From positions 5,830,846 through 5,894,845 of the forward strand of contig NC_088779.1 of NCBI RefSeq assembly GCF_954871325.1: DNA of 64,000 bases, given 5' to 3'. Shown in pieces: positions 47,255 through 59,529 of this stretch. This stretch comes from Gordionus sp. m RMFG-2023 (Eukaryota > Nematomorpha > Gordioida > Chordodea > Parachordodidae). The first letter of the stretch is position 1. Every line of letters starts with the position of its first letter. Made by a program: the position numbers and the translations under genes. A model generated the notes under the pieces. It ran no database searches, had not been told where the DNA came from, and saw only the letters and a list, made by a program, of their open reading frames with translations.

Positions 47255-47500
47255 AAATTTATAGTGGTTTAAATTGCATTGCACGATTTAAGTCTACGTT
47301 GAATCTAAAATAGGGAATTATATATTACTCAATCCGGCATGACAATTTCGCTTCGTATAATATATTAATAGTCTAATAATTAAAGCCACATCTAGCTATA
47401 ACCTCGAATTTAATATATTCATGGTCTCCTATAAATGTTTTTACGAGAAATCATTTTATCATGAAATTTTTTAAAAAATATTTTAAAATAAATACATAAT
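47255..47500 (+). repeat. Long repeat block P, copy 2 (short)
   Basis: Clear similarity to 55,900-56,130: CCACATCTAGCTATAACC, TTTAATATAT-CATGG, TCGTATAATATATTAA against TCATATAATATATTAA. It stops after about 250 bp, so the middle of the block is missing here. Confidence 0.75.
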
Positions 47501-48250
47501 AAACACTATATGCAGAAGAAAGAAAAAAGATATAATTTATTTATTTATCTGTCATACGATTGGCTGATTTTTATTTATTTTAAAATATTTTTTTGTTAAA
47601 TGATAATTATTATAGAAAAATATTTAGCCATTTTTTGTAAAAAAATAAATATAAATGAGATGTACAGGATAAAAATTAAATAAAGGAAAAGGTAAATTGG
47701 GTAAAAAAAATTTATGGATTGTAAGATGTCATGCAGATTTGTAATTTAGATATCTTTTGCAATTGTTTTTCTTATTTAGATTGCATAATTTTATGAATTA
47801 TTATTTTCTTTAACAGATTCTTCTTCAATGGTCACTTCTCATTTATATAATTACTTATAAGCTTTATTTCTAATTGCATATTAGCTGAGCATAATACTTG
47901 ACTCTTTATTTAAAATATTTATTTTTAAATTTAACATATAAAATGTATAATAAAATTTATATTCTATATATTTATAATAAGAAATGCTTGAATAATATCT
48001 TCTAAAACATTTTAAATGTTATTTTATTATTTATTTTGGCAATTGATTTATTTCTTTAAATATTAATTTATATTTAATCGGTCAAAATTTTATATTAACA
48101 TTTTATACATCAATTTGTATTATTTATTTTTTTTATATTATACATAAGGGAAATTGTTTTTGTTGAAAAGACAGATAAAAAAATGTAATTTATCTTTTGA
48201 AAAATAAAAATGTAATATATCATATAATAAAATTTAAATTATGATTTAAA
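47501..48250. other. AT-rich non-coding DNA
   Basis: No coding signal. It lies between block P and the tandem array; the last 70 bp already resemble array sequence. Confidence 0.4.
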
Positions 48251-51200
48251 ATAAAATGATAATCAATGAAAAATGTGTAATAATTATCCATGATAAAAGT
48301 GGAAATAATCCAATTCCAACAATTCTCTTTATATGTTATAAATAATTTGTCTTTTTTTCCGTCAATGAATTATTTTTACAATTATTTTAAATTTTAAATC
48401 TACTTTTACTAAAAATGTTTACCAAGCATGTTTAGAATACCTACCCTTTGAATATCTGACAATTTTATCCTTATCCTTTGTGTCATTTATAATTTATATA
48501 AATATTCCATAGAAAAATAAGTGTATCTTAATTAATTCAAATTTTCATTATAAAATTTTCCATATATCGCATAGTAGGTTTTTATAACCATGTTAGAATA
48601 ATTTCCAGCAAATAAGATTTTTAATTAGAAAAAAATGTATAAAAATAATCTTAAGTTGAAAAATCTGAAATACACATTAATGCTAACATATATTATCGAA
48701 TAAAGGAATCCTGAAATATTCTATTATCTCACTATTACCTTATAGAAAAATCATTATTTATCGTGATCTCCCTTATCCATGACTTATTACGGTCACTTGA
48801 TATATTTATTTATACTAAATTTAAAATATTCTAAGTGGGGTTAGGCACGAATATTTATTAACTATGATTACTTAACATTATATAAAACTAATAAAGTCTC
48901 TCAAGATAAAAAAGGTTAATTTTTCTTTTTTTGTATATGTATTACGAATATTATAAAATACATCTTAGATATCATAATTTTAACTGTTTAATATAATATA
49001 TAAAAAGGGTATTATTTTAAATTTAAAATTTGATTTTAAAATGTAATCATAGGATACCTACCCTTAGAATTCTAAATAATTTTATCGTTTTCCTTGGAAT
49101 AATTTATATAAAAATTCTATTCAATCTTATTAAGTTCAAATTTCTAGACAAAATTTTCCATATATAGCATAGTAGGTTTTAAAAATTATGCTGTAATAAT
49201 TTCCGACAAAATCAGATTTTTAAATTTAAAAAATATGCTCAAAAAATATACATTTTACTGAAAAACACAATGATGGTGATGGCATATATTATCGACAAAA
49301 CAAAATTCTGAAAATATTTTTATTATTACCTTAGATTCATAATTATTTACCCCATCAACCCTATCCCTCCACTAAAAAACCTTCCGAGTTCTATGCAATT
49401 TTTTATGGTCACGTGATATCATAATTTCTACTCATTTATATTTAAAATATTCTAAATAGAATTAGCCATGAATATTGTTAACTATAATTTATAACCTTTG
49501 ATTTTATAAAACTGATAAAGTTAAAGAAGAGAAAGCAGGTAAATTTTTCTTTTTTGTGTATAAATACAAATAATATATATTACTTTTTAAATATCATATT
49601 TTAACTATCTAATACAATATATTAAAATAACAAGCATAATTATATAGGTAGAATCTTTAGGTGAGTTCAGATCTAGATAACTTTTAGTAGTTAGTAGAAG
49701 AACCATTCGCTAATTTAAAATAAAATGATAATCAATGAAAAATGTGTAATAATTATCCATGATAAAAGTGGAAAATAATTCAATTCCAACAATTCTCCTT
49801 ATATGTTATAAATAATTTTTCTTTTTTTCCGTCAATGAATTATTTTTACAAGTTTAACCAGATTTAGACATTATTTTAAATTGTAAATCTACTTTTACTA
49901 AAAATGTATACCAAGCATGTTTAGAATACCTACCCTTTGAATATCTGACAATTTTATCCTTATCCTTTGTGTCATTTATAATTTATATAAATATTCCATA
50001 GAAAAATAAGTGTATCTTAATTAATTCAAATTTTCATTATAAAATTTTCCATATATCGCATAGTAGGTTTTTATAACCATGTTAGAATAATTTCCAGCAA
50101 ATAAGATTTTTAAATTAGAAAAAAATGTATAAAAATAATCTTAAGTTGAAAAATCTGAAATACACATTAATGCTAACATATATTATCGAATAAAGGAATC
50201 CTGAAATATTCTATTATCTCACTATTACCTTATAGAAAAATCATTATTTATCGTGATCTCCCTTATCCATGACTTATTACGGTCACTTGATATATTTATT
50301 TATACTAAATTTAAAATATTCTAAGTGGGGTTAGGCACGAATATTTATTAACTATGATTACTTAACATTATATAAAACTAATAAAGTCTCTCAAGATAAA
50401 AAAGGTTAATTTTTCTTTTTTTGTATATGTATTACGAATATTATAAAATACATCTTAGATATCATAATTTTAACTGTTTAATATAATATATAAAAAGGGT
50501 ATTATTTTAAATTTAAAATTTGATTTTAAAATGTAATCATAGGATACCTACCCTTAGAATTCTAAATAATTTTATCGTTTTCCTTGGAATAATTTATATA
50601 AAAATTCTATTCAATCTTATTAAGTTCAAATTTCTAGACAAAATTTTCCATATATAGCATAGTAGGTTTTAAAAATTATGCTGTAATAATTTCCGACAAA
50701 ATCAGATTTTTAAATTTAAAAAATATGCTCAAAAAATATACATTTTACTGAAAAACACAATGATGGTGATGGCATATATTATCGACAAAACAAAATTCTG
50801 AAAATATTTTTATTATTACCTTAGATTCATAATTATTTACTCCATCAACCCTATCCCTCCACTAAAAAACCTTCCGAGTTCTATGCAATTTTTTATGGTC
50901 ACGTGATATCATAATTTCTACTCATTTATATTTAAAATATTCTAAATAGAATTAGCCATGAATATTGTTAACTATAATTTATAACCTTTGATTTTATAAA
51001 ACTGATAAAGTTAAAGAAGAGAAAGCAGGTAAATTTTTCTTTTTTGTGTATAAATACAAATAATATATATTACTTTTTAAATATCATATTTTAACTATCT
51101 AATACAATATATTAAAATAACAAGCATAATTATATAGGTAGAATCTTTAGGTGAGTTCAGATCTAGATAACTTTTAGTAGTTAGTAGAAGAACCATTCGC

Positions 51201-53785
51201 TAATTTAAAATAAAATGATAATCAATGAAAAATGTGTAATAATTATCCATGATAAAAGTGGAAAATAATTCAATTCCAACAATTCTCCTTATATGTTATA
51301 AATAATTTTTCTTTTTTTCCGTCAATGAATTATTTTTACAAGTTTAACCAGATTTAGACATTATTTTAAATTGTAAATCTACTTTTACTAAAAATGTATA
51401 CCAAGCATGTTTAGAATACCTACCCTTTGAATTTCTGACAATTTTATCCTTATCCTTTGTGTCATTTATAATTTATATAAATATTCCATAGAAAAATAAG
51501 TGTATCTTAATTAATTCAAATTTTCATTATAAAATTTTCCATATATCGCATAGTAGGTTTTTATAACCATGTTAGAATAATTTCCAGCAAATAAGATTTT
51601 TAAATTAGAAAAAAATGTATAAAAATAATCGTTGAAAAATCTGAAATACACATTAATGCTAACATATATTATCGAATAAAGGAATTCTGAAATATTCTAT
51701 TATCTCACTATTACCTTATAGAAAAATCATTATTTATCGTGATCTCCCTTATCCATGACTTATTACGGTCACTTGATATATTTATTTATACTAAATTTAA
51801 AATATTCTAAGTGGGGTTAGGCACGAATATTTATTAACTATGATTACTTAACATTATATAAAACTAATAAAGTCTCTCAAGATAAAAAAGGTTAATTTTT
51901 CTTTTTTTGTATATGTATTACGAATATTATAAAATACATCTTAGATATCATAATTTTAACTGTTTAATATAATATATAAAAAGGGTATTATTTTAAATTT
52001 AAAATTTGATTTTAAAATGTAATCATAGGATACCTACCCTTAGAATTCTAAATAATTTTATCGTTTTCCTTGGAATAATTTATATAAAAATTCTATTCAA
52101 TCTTATTAAGTTCAAATTTCTAGACAAAATTTTCCATATATAGCATAGTAGGTTTTAAAAATTATGCTGTAATAATTTCCGACAAAATCAGATTTTTAAA
52201 TTTAAAAAATATGCTCAAAAAATATACATTTTACTGAAAAACACAATGATGGTGATGGCATATATTATCGACAAAACAAAATTCTGAAAATATTTTTATT
52301 ATTACCTTAGATTCATAATTATTTACCCCATCAACCCTATCCCTCCACTAAAAAACCTTCCGAGTTCTATGCAATTTTTTATGGTCACGTGATATCATAA
52401 TTTTTACTCATTTATATTTAAAATATTCTAAATAGAATTAGCCATGAATATTGTTAACTATAATTTATAACCTTTGATTTTATAAAACTGATAAAGTTAA
52501 AGAAGAGAAAGCAGGTAAATTTTTCTTTTTTGTGTATAAATACAAATAATATATATTACTTTTTAAATATCATATTTTAACTATCTAATACAATATATTA
52601 AAATAACAAGCATAATTATATAGGTAGAATCTTTAGGTGAGTTCAGATCTAGATAACTTTTAGGAGTTAGTAGAAGAACCATTTGCTAATTTAAAATAAA
52701 ATGATAATCAATGAAAAATGTGTAATAATTATCCATGATAAAAGTGGAAAATAATTCAATTCCAACAATTCTCCTTATATGTTATAAATAATTTTTCTTT
52801 TTTTCCGTCAATGAATTATTTTTACAAGTTTAACCAGATTTAGACATTATTTTAAATTGTAAATCTACTTTTACTAAAAATGTATACCAAGCATGTTTAG
52901 AATACCTACCCTTTGAATTTCTGACAATTTTATCCTTATCCTTTCTGTCATTTAATTTATATAAATATTCCATAGAAAAATAAGTGTATCTTAATAAATT
53001 CAAATTATCATGATAAAATTTTTCACATATCGCATAGTAGGTTTTTCTAACCATGTTAGAATAATTTCCAGCAATAAGATTTTTAAATTAGAAAAAAATG
53101 TAAAAAAATAATTTTAAGTTGCTGAAATACACATTAATGCTAATATATATAATTGAATAAAAGAATTCTGAAATATTTCTATTATCTCATTATTACCTTA
53201 TAGAAAAATCATTATTTATCGTGATCTCCCTTATCCATGACTTTCGCTTTTTCTTACAAATTATTACGGTCACTTGATATATTTATTTTTACTAATTTAA
53301 ATTTAAAATATTCTAAGTGGGGTTAGGCACGAATATTTATTAACTATGATTACTTAACATTATATAAAACCTAATAAAGTCTCTCAAGATAAAAAAGGTA
53401 AATTTTTCTTTTTTGTGGATGTATTATAAATATTATAAAATACATCTTAGATATCATAATTTTAACTGTTTAATATAATATATAAAAAGGGTATTATTTT
53501 AAATTTTCAAATTTGATTTTAAAAGTAATCAAAGGATACCTACCCTTAAAATTCCAGACAATTTTATCGTTTTCCTTGGAATAATTTATATAAAAATTCT
53601 ATTCAATCTTATTAAGTTCAAATTTCTTGACAAAATTTCCCATATATAGCAGGTTTTAAAAATTATGTTGTAATAATTTCCGACAAAATCAGATTTTTAA
53701 ATTTAAATAACTCAAAATATACATTTTACTGAAAAACGCACATTGATGATGGTGGTGGCATATATTATCGACAAAACAGAATTTA

Positions 53786-55416
53786 TATTTTCATCTAGCT
53801 CCGAAAGTAATCAAAAATAATGGGAAATTGATAATAAAGGAAAAAGAAATAATGAATAGATGGAAAGAATATTTTCAGGAGGTTCTTAACTTTAACCCCC
53901 ACATACTGCATCACGACGAATACTCCCCTTGTCAAAACCTTACAACCTATAACAGAACAAGAAATAATCACATGCCTCATGCATACGAAAAACAACAAAG
54001 CTAGGGGCCCAGACGATATTCCAATAGAAAGCCTTAATGCACTATGAGATGATGGAATACATCTCCTCACAAATCTGTACAATAAAATACTTGGAAATGA
54101 AGAGGTTCCCCAAAAATGGAGGCAGAGCTATCTAGTTCCTATCTTCAAAAATTAAAGGGATCTACACAATTGTCAAAATTACAGATGCATAAAACTAATG
54201 TCACACTGTCTGAAACTATACGAAAAAATAATAGAAAAAAGATTAAGAGATATAATCGAAATAAGAGAGACACAGTTTGGCTTTATGCTTGGAAGATCAA
54301 CAACCGATGCTATCCATGCAATTAGGCAAATGAGTGAAAAATACAGGGAAAAGAACAAAAAGCTACACATGGTCTTTCTCGATCTAGAAAAGGCCTTCGA
54401 TAGAATCCCAAGAAAACTTATCTGGTGGGCGCTACGCCACAAAAAAGTTCCCGAAAAATATATAAGAATAATACAGGATATGTATATGGGACATACAACA
54501 ATGGTCCGTAGCACAACAGGTACTTCAGCAGGCTTCATAGCCAAAGGAGTTTATCAAGGGTCGGCTCTCAGCCCACTTCTCTTCATTACAGTAATAGATG
54601 TATTAGCACAGTCTATACCTCAAACAGTCCCGTGAATATGATATTTGCAGCTGATATTGTGATACTTGCCGAATCCAAGGATGAAATGAAAGAAAGGTTA
54701 GTGAGTTGGATAAATATCCTAGAAACTCACGGATTAAAAGTAAATAGAGAAAAGACGGAGTATATGGTGATAGGAGGAGATGAAACAGAGAGTATTGATA
54801 TAAATGAATGGCAGATATCCGCAATTGAAAGCTGCAAATATTTGGGCTCCACTATACAAACAAACGGCACAATAGAAAAAGAGATAAAGAGTAAGATTAA
54901 TCAAGGGTGGTTAAAGTGGAGATCTTTATCTGGAGTGCTATTTGACAAAAGAATCCCACACAAATTAAAGGGAAAAATTTACAGTTCCATAGTACAACCA
55001 ACTATTCTATATAGTTCAGAAACATGACCAACTAAAGAATCAGACGAGAGAAGTCTACAAATTATGGAGATGAGAATGCTGAGGATGATTGCTGGGGTAA
55101 CAAGAAAGAATAAAGTGCGCAGTACAAGAATACTAAGTAGTTTAAAGGTAGTGCCCATTAAAACTAAATTAATGGTAAACAGACTTAGGTGGTATGGGCA
55201 CACAATGAGAAGGCCTATGAACTACATAGGAAATAAAGTTGTGAGTTTGGAAGTGATGGGTAAAAGAGGAAGGCCAAAACTTCAATGGGGCCATAAAGTT
55301 AGAGCCAATATAAAGAAGTATAAAATAGATAAAAGAGATTGTATGAATAACATAAAATGGAGAGAGACGTTGAAGGAGCTTACCACCAGAATAGGTGAAA
55401 GCTAAAGAGAAAAAAA
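53786..55416 (+). mobile_element. LINE (RT-bearing, A-tailed) inserted in array unit 4
   Basis: It interrupts the array between ACAAAACAGAATT and TTATTATTACC, which are nearly adjacent in units 1-3. The coding strand is plus, and it ends in GAGAAAAAAAAAA. The 5' end starts in the linker before the RT, so the endonuclease is missing: a 5'-truncated copy. About 1.63 kb long. A second, closely similar copy lies inverted at 57,555-58,517. About ten bases of the unit seem to be lost at the insertion point, and no target duplication is evident. Confidence 0.88.
53810..55405 (+). pseudogene. LINE reverse transcriptase and C-terminal region
   Basis: Order: IMNRWKEYFQEVLN, KNNKARGPDDIPIES (fingers), LVPIFKN, QFGFMLGRSTTDAIHAIRQM, VFLDLEKAFDRIPRKL (motif A, Asp kept), YQGSALSPLLFITVID (motif B), MIFAADIVILAES (motif C), KYLGSTIQTNGTIEKEIKSK, IVQPTILYSSET, RWYGHTMRRPMNYI, GRPKLQWGHKV. 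Motif C is FAAD where the copy at 58.3 kb has FADD, so a catalytic Asp is lost. A one-base deletion near 54,633 shifts the frame (CCCGTGAAT for CCCGTGGAAT), and a TGA at 55,025 replaces a Trp codon. The family is the endonuclease-RT LINE type often annotated as craniofacial development protein 2-like; clade not assigned. Confidence 0.9.
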
Positions 55417-55870
55417 AAATCTTATTATTACCTTAGAATCATAATTATTTACTCCATCAACCCTCCCCCTCCAATAGAAGACCTTCCGAGTTATATGCAA
55501 TTTTTTATGGTCACGTGATATCATAATTTCTACTCATTTATATTTAAAATATTCAAAGTAGAATTAGGCATGAATATTTAACTATAATTTATAACCTTTG
55601 ATTTTATAAAACTGATAAAGTCCAAGAAGATAAAGCAGGTAAATTTTTCTTTTTTGTGTATAAAATACAATTAATATATATTTTTTTTAAATATCATATT
55701 TTAACTATCTACTACAATATATTAAAATAACAAGTATAATTATATATGTAGAATCTTTAGGTGAGTTCAGATCTAGATAACTTTTAGGAGTTACTAGAAG
55801 AACCATTCGCTAATTTAAAATAAAATTTCTATTTTTTTGTTAAACAAGTTGAAAAATCTAGCAACATTTT
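55417..55870 (+). repeat. Rest of array unit 4 and array end
   Basis: After the LINE the unit resumes at TTATTATTACCTTAGAATC and runs to CATTCGCTAATTTAAAATAA at about 55,822. It then departs from the array and ends in TTGTTAAACAAGTTGAAAAA, TCTAGCAA, as at 41,410-41,455. Confidence 0.85.
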
Positions 55871-55889
55871 TTTTAGGCACATTAGCCAT

Positions 55890-56900
55890 ATTTATAGGCT
55901 TTAAATTCAATTGTACTATTTTAAAGCTAAGTTTAATCTTGAATTACAAATAATATTTCTCATTCGGCGCGACACTTTCATTGCTTCATATAATATATTA
56001 AACTCCAGAAATTGTAGCCACATCTAGCTATAACCCCGTATTTAATATATCCATGGCCTCCCATAAAGTATTTACATATGAGAAACATTTAATCAGATTT
56101 TTTTAAAAATAATTTAAATTTTCGAGATAAATTATAAAAAGGTAATTGAATATTTTATTATTATATTTATTAGTGTATGTAATAAAAATATTCAAATGAA
56201 GCAAATGAACCGATTATATTATTTGACAGGTTATATTAAATTCAGAATCTTTTTCAGAGATTCATATATCGTATATATGGAAATTAAAGATATAAAATGT
56301 GTAGGAAAGACATGTATAGTAAAGTAAATGTTAATTAAATTGACAAAAACATAGAGTTGAAATATTTCAAAAATCATTAAAGACATTTTGGTAAAGTAAA
56401 TGTCAAGATTATAGAGTTAAAATATTTAAATTAGAATAAAGGTATTTATCTGTATTTATTATTTTTTATATTTAAAACAGCTGAAGGTATGAAATTAAGC
56501 AATGTTATATATTTCTAATGGATAAGAAAAAACTAAAATTTTAAAAATGACTTATATAGATTTATTAATCTGATTTAATTCACCTATTTATTTACTGATA
56601 TTGTACTTAACTTGATATCAAAAAAACAAATCAATTTAAATTATAATTTGAATTCATTAGCAGAGCACAAATATTTTAAGACGTTTCAACCCGTAATAAC
56701 AAACATATGTCGCCCCTTTTTAAAATTTATGAGCTTTAATTTAATAATATATGTAATATAATATATCCCCCCCCCCCCCTTCATTTAAAATTGCTCTCCT
56801 AAAATGATATATCACTAATCATTCTTATTTTTTAAATGAACAGCTAAAATATGTGATAAAATAAGTAAATATAGGCATATAAATTAGTATCTAGATTTTT
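55890..56900 (+). repeat. Long repeat block P, copy 3
   Basis: Matches copy 1 (39,770-40,770) over most of its length and copy 2 (47,255-47,500) over its first part. It holds a run of twelve C at about 56,767, as copy 1 holds a shorter run at 40,623. Copies 2 and 3 are more alike than either is to copy 1. Confidence 0.7.
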
Positions 56901-57540
56901 ATTTTTGTATATGAACAGTTGAAAATTTTTATACATTAAGTAAATTCTTTTATTTTAAATTCTATTGGTGACCTAAGGTGTACCTAAAACAGATAAGTTT
57001 AGTTTTTTGAGCAAAAAATTAGGCTAACTCTTATTAGGCTTTTCAATAAATCTCGCATATTAATTAGATTTTTTTAAAAAAATTCGACTAATTTCATTAA
57101 TGGCACCATTTAATTAAAATTATAAATCATTTTCTAAAGTTCTATTGGATAGTTAAAGGTGACCAAGTTCATAAATGGTCTAAAAATATTTGGTTCAATA
57201 GAATCTATTAAATAGAGTATAAAAAGTGTCCAATATTCTAAATGGTTATAAATAAAATTTTTATGCTTAGATACTCTGTACATTTTAAATATAAATAAAA
57301 TAAATATATTCTATATGTAGTAAAAGGCGACCATTTTATTAAATAGTCATTTTTTTATAGTATATAAAAAGTGAATGTCCTATAAATGTTAACATTTTAG
57401 AAAAAATAATTAATTTTGTTGGAAAAAAATTTATTAAAAATACTTTACTAGTCTATGAACCGGTCTATTGCTATTCTTTATTTTTATATTTATCATCTGA
57501 CATTTTTCATCAATAAGTAGCCTATAATATTTTCTTATCA
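56901..57540. other. AT-rich non-coding DNA
   Basis: No feature seen apart from loose words TTCTATTGG-GA repeated near 56,960 and 57,143. Confidence 0.4.
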
Positions 57541-57543
57541 TCC

Positions 57544-57554
57544 TTGTATATAAT
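57544..57554. repeat. LINE target-site duplication, A-tail side
   Basis: TTGTATATAAT, identical to 58,518-58,528. Confidence 0.88.
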
Positions 57555-58517
57555 TTTTTTTTTTTTCTCTTTAGCTTTCCCTTTTCTGGTGGTAAGCTCC
57601 TTCAACATCTCTCTCCACTTTATGTTATTCATACAATCTCTTTTATCTATTTTATACTTCTTTATATTGGCTCTAACTTTATGGCCCCATTGAAGTTTTG
57701 GCCTTCCTCTTTTACGTTTGCCCATCACTTCCAAACTCTCAACTATTTCCTATGTAGTTCATAGGCCTTCTCATTGTGTGCCCATACCACCTAAGTCTGT
57801 TTACCATTAACTTAGTCTTAATGGGCACTACCTTTAAACTACTTAGTATTCTTGTACTGCGCACTTTATCCTTTCTTGTTACCCCAGCAATCATCCTCAG
57901 CATTCTCATCTCCATAGTTTGTAGACTTCTCTCGTCTGATTCTTTGGTTGGCCATGTTTCCGAACTATATAGAATAGTTGGTTGTACTATGGAACTGTAA
58001 ATTTTTCCCTATAATTTGTGTGGGATTCTTTTGTCAAATAGCACTCCAGATAAAGATCTCCACTTTAACCACCCTTGATTAATCTTACTCTTTATCTCTT
58101 TTTCTATTGTGCCGTTTGTTTGTATAGTGGAGCCCAAATATTTGCAGCTTTCAATTGCGGATATCTGCCATTCATTTATATCAATACTCTTCATCTCCTC
58201 CTATCACCATATACTCCGTCTTTTCTCTATTTACTTTTAATCCGTGAGTTTCTAGGATATTTATCCAACTCACTAACCTTTCTTTCATTTCATCCTTGGA
58301 TTCGGCAAGTATCACAATATCATCTGCAAATATCATATTCCACGGGACTGTTTGAGGTATAGACTGTGCTAATACATCTATTACTGTAATGAAGAGAAGT
58401 GGGCTGAGAGCCGACCCTTGATGAACTCCTTCGGCTATTGTGAAGCCTGCTGAAGTACCTGTTGTGCTACGGACCATTGTTGTATGTCCCATATACATAT
58501 CCTGTATTATTCTTATA
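57555..58517 (-). mobile_element. 5'-truncated LINE, 963 bp, with 11-bp target duplication
   Basis: Same family as 53,786-55,416 and closely similar to it, in the opposite orientation. The A-tail (T-run on plus) begins at 57,555 and TTGTATATAAT flanks both sides. Motif B HQGSALSPLLFITVID, motif C MIFADDIVILAES (intact FADD), KYLGSTIQTNG, SETWPTKES and the GRPKLQWGHKV tail are all readable. A five-base loss after GGDE (near 58,190) and a frame change near 58,005-58,012 and 57,735 break it. The insertion starts mid-RT, at the helix before motif B, so the copy cannot have made protein. Both target duplication copies are perfect, which points to a recent insertion. Confidence 0.93.
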
Positions 58518-58528
58518 TTGTATATAAT
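58518..58528. repeat. LINE target-site duplication, 5' side
   Basis: TTGTATATAAT, identical to 57,544-57,554. Confidence 0.88.
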
Positions 58529-58925
58529 ACAGTTAATTTTTTTTCCATCAAATGTGTTATTTTTTTACAACCAACTCTTAAAGGTATTTTTTTAATTTTT
58601 AACTGATTTTACCCAAAATACATTTGGTAAAAAGATAATATGGCCCAGGTGGCTTACCAAGTAAAATTTATTTAACTGTTGTAGATTTTCGATAAAAAAT
58701 TTTGGCTTCGATCAAATCTCTATTTTTTCATTCTTTTGTCGGGTTGAAAACGAAAACTCACTTATAAAACCTATTTATTTTAAATATATATTTATAAAAA
58801 AATATAGTAATTACACATTTTTCTTGACTATTTTCTTCATAAATCAAAAAATTTAAAGTTATTTTATACTAGCATCAAATTTAATTTTCATAAAAAAAAA
58901 CTAGTTAAAAAATAAGGGATGGGGT
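58529..58925. other. AT-rich non-coding DNA
   Basis: No feature seen. Confidence 0.4.
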
Positions 58926-58927
58926 TA

Positions 58928-59526
58928 AATACGGTTTGACTAAACTACAAATGCTAAGGTAAACTGCAAATGCCAAGGTAAACTTATTGGAACGAGGTTC
59001 ATTTTCTTATTCTAACTTATAAAAAATTATATTCTTAAATAATATAATTTTTATATGATATTATTCACACATAAGAAAATGAACTCATTCCAAGTAATAG
59101 AGAATATGTCAATAAATTTTACTTATGTATTTGCAATTTACCTTGGCATTTGCTGTTTAGTCAAGCATAACGCGTCAAACACCTTTATAAATAATAATAT
59201 AATATGATTTTAAAATATACTAAAACAAAAAAAATTTGTAATTTTTTTTCTTAAAATAATAGCCAATTTACGGATTTAATATTAATGAAATAATGTAATT
59301 ATAATTATTTTTAATTTATTTATATTAAAGGATTTAAACTATTTATTATAAGAATATCTATTCATTTTATTAATTATATCTAATATTATAAATTTTATAA
59401 GTTATACATATAAGAAAATGAACCTTACTCCAATTAATAGAATATATTAAAAATTTTCACCTAAGCATATGCAGTTTACCTTGGAATTTGACTTTAGATT
59501 GCAGTTTAGTCAAACCAGGATTAAAT
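58928..59526. mobile_element. Inverted-repeat MITE-like element, TTAA-flanked
   Basis: The left arm starts GGTTTGACTAAACTACAAAT (58,936) and the right arm, inverted, TGGTTTGACTAAACTGCAAT. Both arms hold the words TTACCTTGGCATTTGC and AAGAAAATGAAC in mirrored order. Each arm has TTAA four bases outside GGTTTGAC. TTAA duplication is the mark of piggyBac-like elements, but TTAA is common in such AT-rich DNA. A third arm, in right-arm orientation, lies at about 59,060-59,200, so the unit is compound or has an internal duplication. No coding capacity. Confidence 0.65.
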
Positions 59527-59529
59527 GTT

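Larger units (their letters stand above)
48253..55821 (+). repeat. Tandem array, four ~1.49-kb units
   Basis: Taking AAAATGATAATCAATG as anchor, units start at 48,253, 49,722, 51,212 and 52,698, giving lengths of 1,469, 1,490, 1,486 and 3,124 bp; the last is about 1.49 kb after removing a LINE insertion. Units 1-3 differ by only scattered single bases and small indels; unit 4 is more diverged. Each unit has two related halves (ATACCTACCCTTTGAAT and ATACCTACCCTTAGAAT mark equivalent points, as do AAAATATTCTAAGTGGGG and AAAATATTCTAAATAGAA). No coding capacity. The pattern is that of a higher-order satellite-like repeat. Confidence 0.95.

Noticed and set aside
54979-55203. 74-codon minus-strand frame, repeated at 57,776-58,000 on plus
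   Set aside because: The same protein appears twice because the LINE is there twice; it is antisense to LINE coding sequence both times.
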